Assembly: GCA_964035015.1 (NCBI GenBank)
Contig: OZ036008.1
Coordinates: 9,266,504-9,330,503 of the forward strand
Source of the DNA: Corallium rubrum
Lineage: Eukaryota; Cnidaria; Anthozoa; Scleralcyonacea; Coralliidae
Direction of reading: 5' to 3'
DNA length: 64,000 bases
Shown here: one piece after another, positions 50,478 to 64,000 of the stretch
Layout: each line of letters starts with the position of its first letter
How positions within the stretch are numbered: position 1 is the first letter of the stretch
Notes under the pieces: model-generated
Told to the model about the DNA's origin: nothing
Seen by the model: only the letters and a program-made list of their open reading frames with translations
The model's database searches: none
Made by a program: the position numbers and the translations under genes

Positions 50478-51738
50478 CATACACACTAGACTAGTTTGAC
50501 CAACATTAGATAGTGTTTGCAATGTCCTTGATATCATGAAGAAAACATTGTGTTGCTTTGTAAAGTACAAATGTAAATATAATTGCATGTAAAACAAACT
50601 TATTAACAAGTTAGGAGCCTATGTTAGTCTTTATGGTTGTCTGGTATAAATTATCTTGATTTATAATACATTTGCAGTGAGTGATTAAACAATGATAAAA
50701 ACACTTTTATTATCTTTTACATTATTTGTATTTATAAGTACTAAGACATTTTATGTGAATAGTGATGAGGCAGTTCATTAAAAATTAATATTCAATTATT
50801 AATAAGATTTTGCTTCATGTTATAGTGCACGTTTTATGGGAATTGTGGTGTGGGTATTTTAACAGAATCCAGTCTGTGAGAATATATAATTGTGAGTAGC
50901 TCTGATGCTATTTTGGAGGCATTGCTGTTGCTGTAATTACAAGCGCAATTTCCTAAGTTTTTCTTTGGTCAGGAATTTGTTGATCCAAAATGATGGTTAA
51001 ATGAAGTCTCAAGGGTCTTGGCTGGCAGTGGGCATGTTTGAAGGACGAGAGTCATGTGGTCAAGACAATGTCAACTGTTATGAGGTATAGGTGGGTTAGC
51101 CTTTAGGCTGGGTGTAGGAAGTGTCTTTTTACTTGACAAAAATGCTTGAAACTTGTCCAAAGGTTTCAAGAGAGTGTTCCTTACACTCATTTTAGTTTGG
51201 CCTGCATACCCCTGGCCTCGTACCCAGATATTGAGATGAAGCTGTTGCAGAGCATGCTGGTGTGCTTGGGAGCAGATATGGGGGTGGGTACAAAGAAGCA
51301 AGGTGAATTACTGGTAAAAGGCATTTCATTAATTTTATGTACAGTATATCAGATTGGTTGCATCAGTGGAAAATAAGAGTAATGCCACTAGTAAAAATAT
51401 TTTATAAGTATTTGTGATTTTTTATTTACAATTATTATAATTTATATATTACAATTTATTATAAATTATTAATTATTCCAATAATTATCATAATTTATTC
51501 ATTGCGACCTCGGTCGACCGTATTTGATCTTATTAGAGTCACGTGGTGTGTGTTTCAACCAATGAGATGATTCCGCGTCCAAATGATGAATTTAGTATTT
51601 TCAGAAAGCACGATCGATGCACATTGAATGATTTGAACTGCTTGACTTCTTTTTAATTCACCAAACCTTATATTTAATCATTATTTTTAGTTGGTCAAAG
51701 ACTCTGCCTACCTTTTAGATCTTGTCTGCTGTTTTATA
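50478..51738. other. SNRPD3-SERCA intergenic region
   Basis: No supported gene. The left part is the SNRPD3 3' UTR with an ATTAAA signal. The right part should contain the SERCA promoter and 5' UTR; an E-box-like tcacgtg is at 51539-51545. An AT-rich block spans about 51415-51500. The open frame at 51146-51376 does not resemble anything I know. Confidence 0.5.
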
Positions 51739-63562
<11,824 letters not shown>

Positions 63563-63619
63563 TAAGTATTGCTCATGTTAGGAAAATATAAAATTGTTTA
63601 GAACATAGATGTAATATTA

Positions 63620-63890
63620 TGGCGTTTCTGATTGGCTGCTGTGCGTGCTCCATAACTCGATGGAGCACGGTATTTTAATCAGCGCAATAAATATTGTTTT
63701 CCGTTGTTTTGTGTCTGATTCTCTGTTATAAAAGAAATGGTTCATGGGAAGTTGGAGAGCACTCAAAAATCTAGAGCTAATCTCGGCTACGCCTCGACCA
63801 ACTCTTACGCTTTTTTCGTGCTCTCCGAACTTCCCACGTGCATCCATAACTCGATGGAGCACGCCAAGCCATGAACCATTTCTTAAACTT
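63620..63890. repeat. Inverted repeat in SERCA intron 23
   Basis: aagaaatggttcatgggaag / gaaccatttctt, gagagcac / gtgctctcc and ctccataactcgatggagca words recur in opposing or repeated orientation, forming a foldback element of about 250 bp with no coding content. Confidence 0.65.
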
Positions 63891-64000
63891 AAGAAAATTT
63901 AAAAACTGAACTGAGCACTTGTATGTGATACATTTTATATAAATCCTGACCGCCAATTTCGTTTCTGCATGTCGTTGAATTTACCATATGTTTTTTTTTT

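Overview
This is eukaryotic, AT-rich, intron-dense genomic DNA from an animal. The protein-coding genes are all conserved metazoan genes with vertebrate-like exon structure, and the non-coding part is full of microsatellites, minisatellites and DNA-transposon remnants (MITEs, a hAT relic, a piggyBac-like TTAA element, a MULE-like element, a LINE). The overall texture suggests an early-branching marine invertebrate, most likely a cnidarian. That placement is inference, because no clade-diagnostic marker was seen.

Layout. 1-8611: no convincing gene, only microsatellites and dispersed repeats. 8612-40729: a tandem segmental duplication. Unit A (8612-25295) and unit B (25312-40729) match almost base for base over long stretches, separated by a 16-bp junction filler. 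Each unit carries about 8 kb of repeat-rich intergenic DNA followed by acetoacetyl-CoA synthetase (AACS) on the minus strand. Only the B-side gene is complete (18 exons, 41719 down to 34299), because its first exons lie outside the duplicated unit. The A-side copy lacks exons 1, 2 and most of 3, has a one-base deletion in exon 13, and carries a 5'-truncated LINE in intron 9, so it is a pseudogene. Unit B has its own private insertion, a MULE-like element at 31444-32334.

42588-50477: three conserved genes packed tightly. These are beta-ureidopropionase (UPB1, +, 14 exons), GUCD1 (-, tail-to-tail with UPB1) and SNRPD3/SmD3 (+, head-to-head with GUCD1, start codons 72 bp apart). This order and these orientations match what I recall of human 22q11.23, so the block appears to be very old microsynteny. 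51739-end: a SERCA-type Ca2+-ATPase (ATP2A, +); 23 exons are visible, through the start of transmembrane helix 5, and the gene runs off the right edge.

Functionally these are housekeeping genes rather than one pathway: ketone-body activation (AACS), pyrimidine catabolism (UPB1), a predicted guanylyl-cyclase-like protein (GUCD1), the spliceosomal Sm core (SmD3) and calcium storage (SERCA). The most interesting features are the tandem duplication with its readable junction, the inverted satellite arrays flanking AACS exons 9-14, the conserved gene block with a very short bidirectional promoter, and several transposons whose ends and target-site duplications can be read directly.
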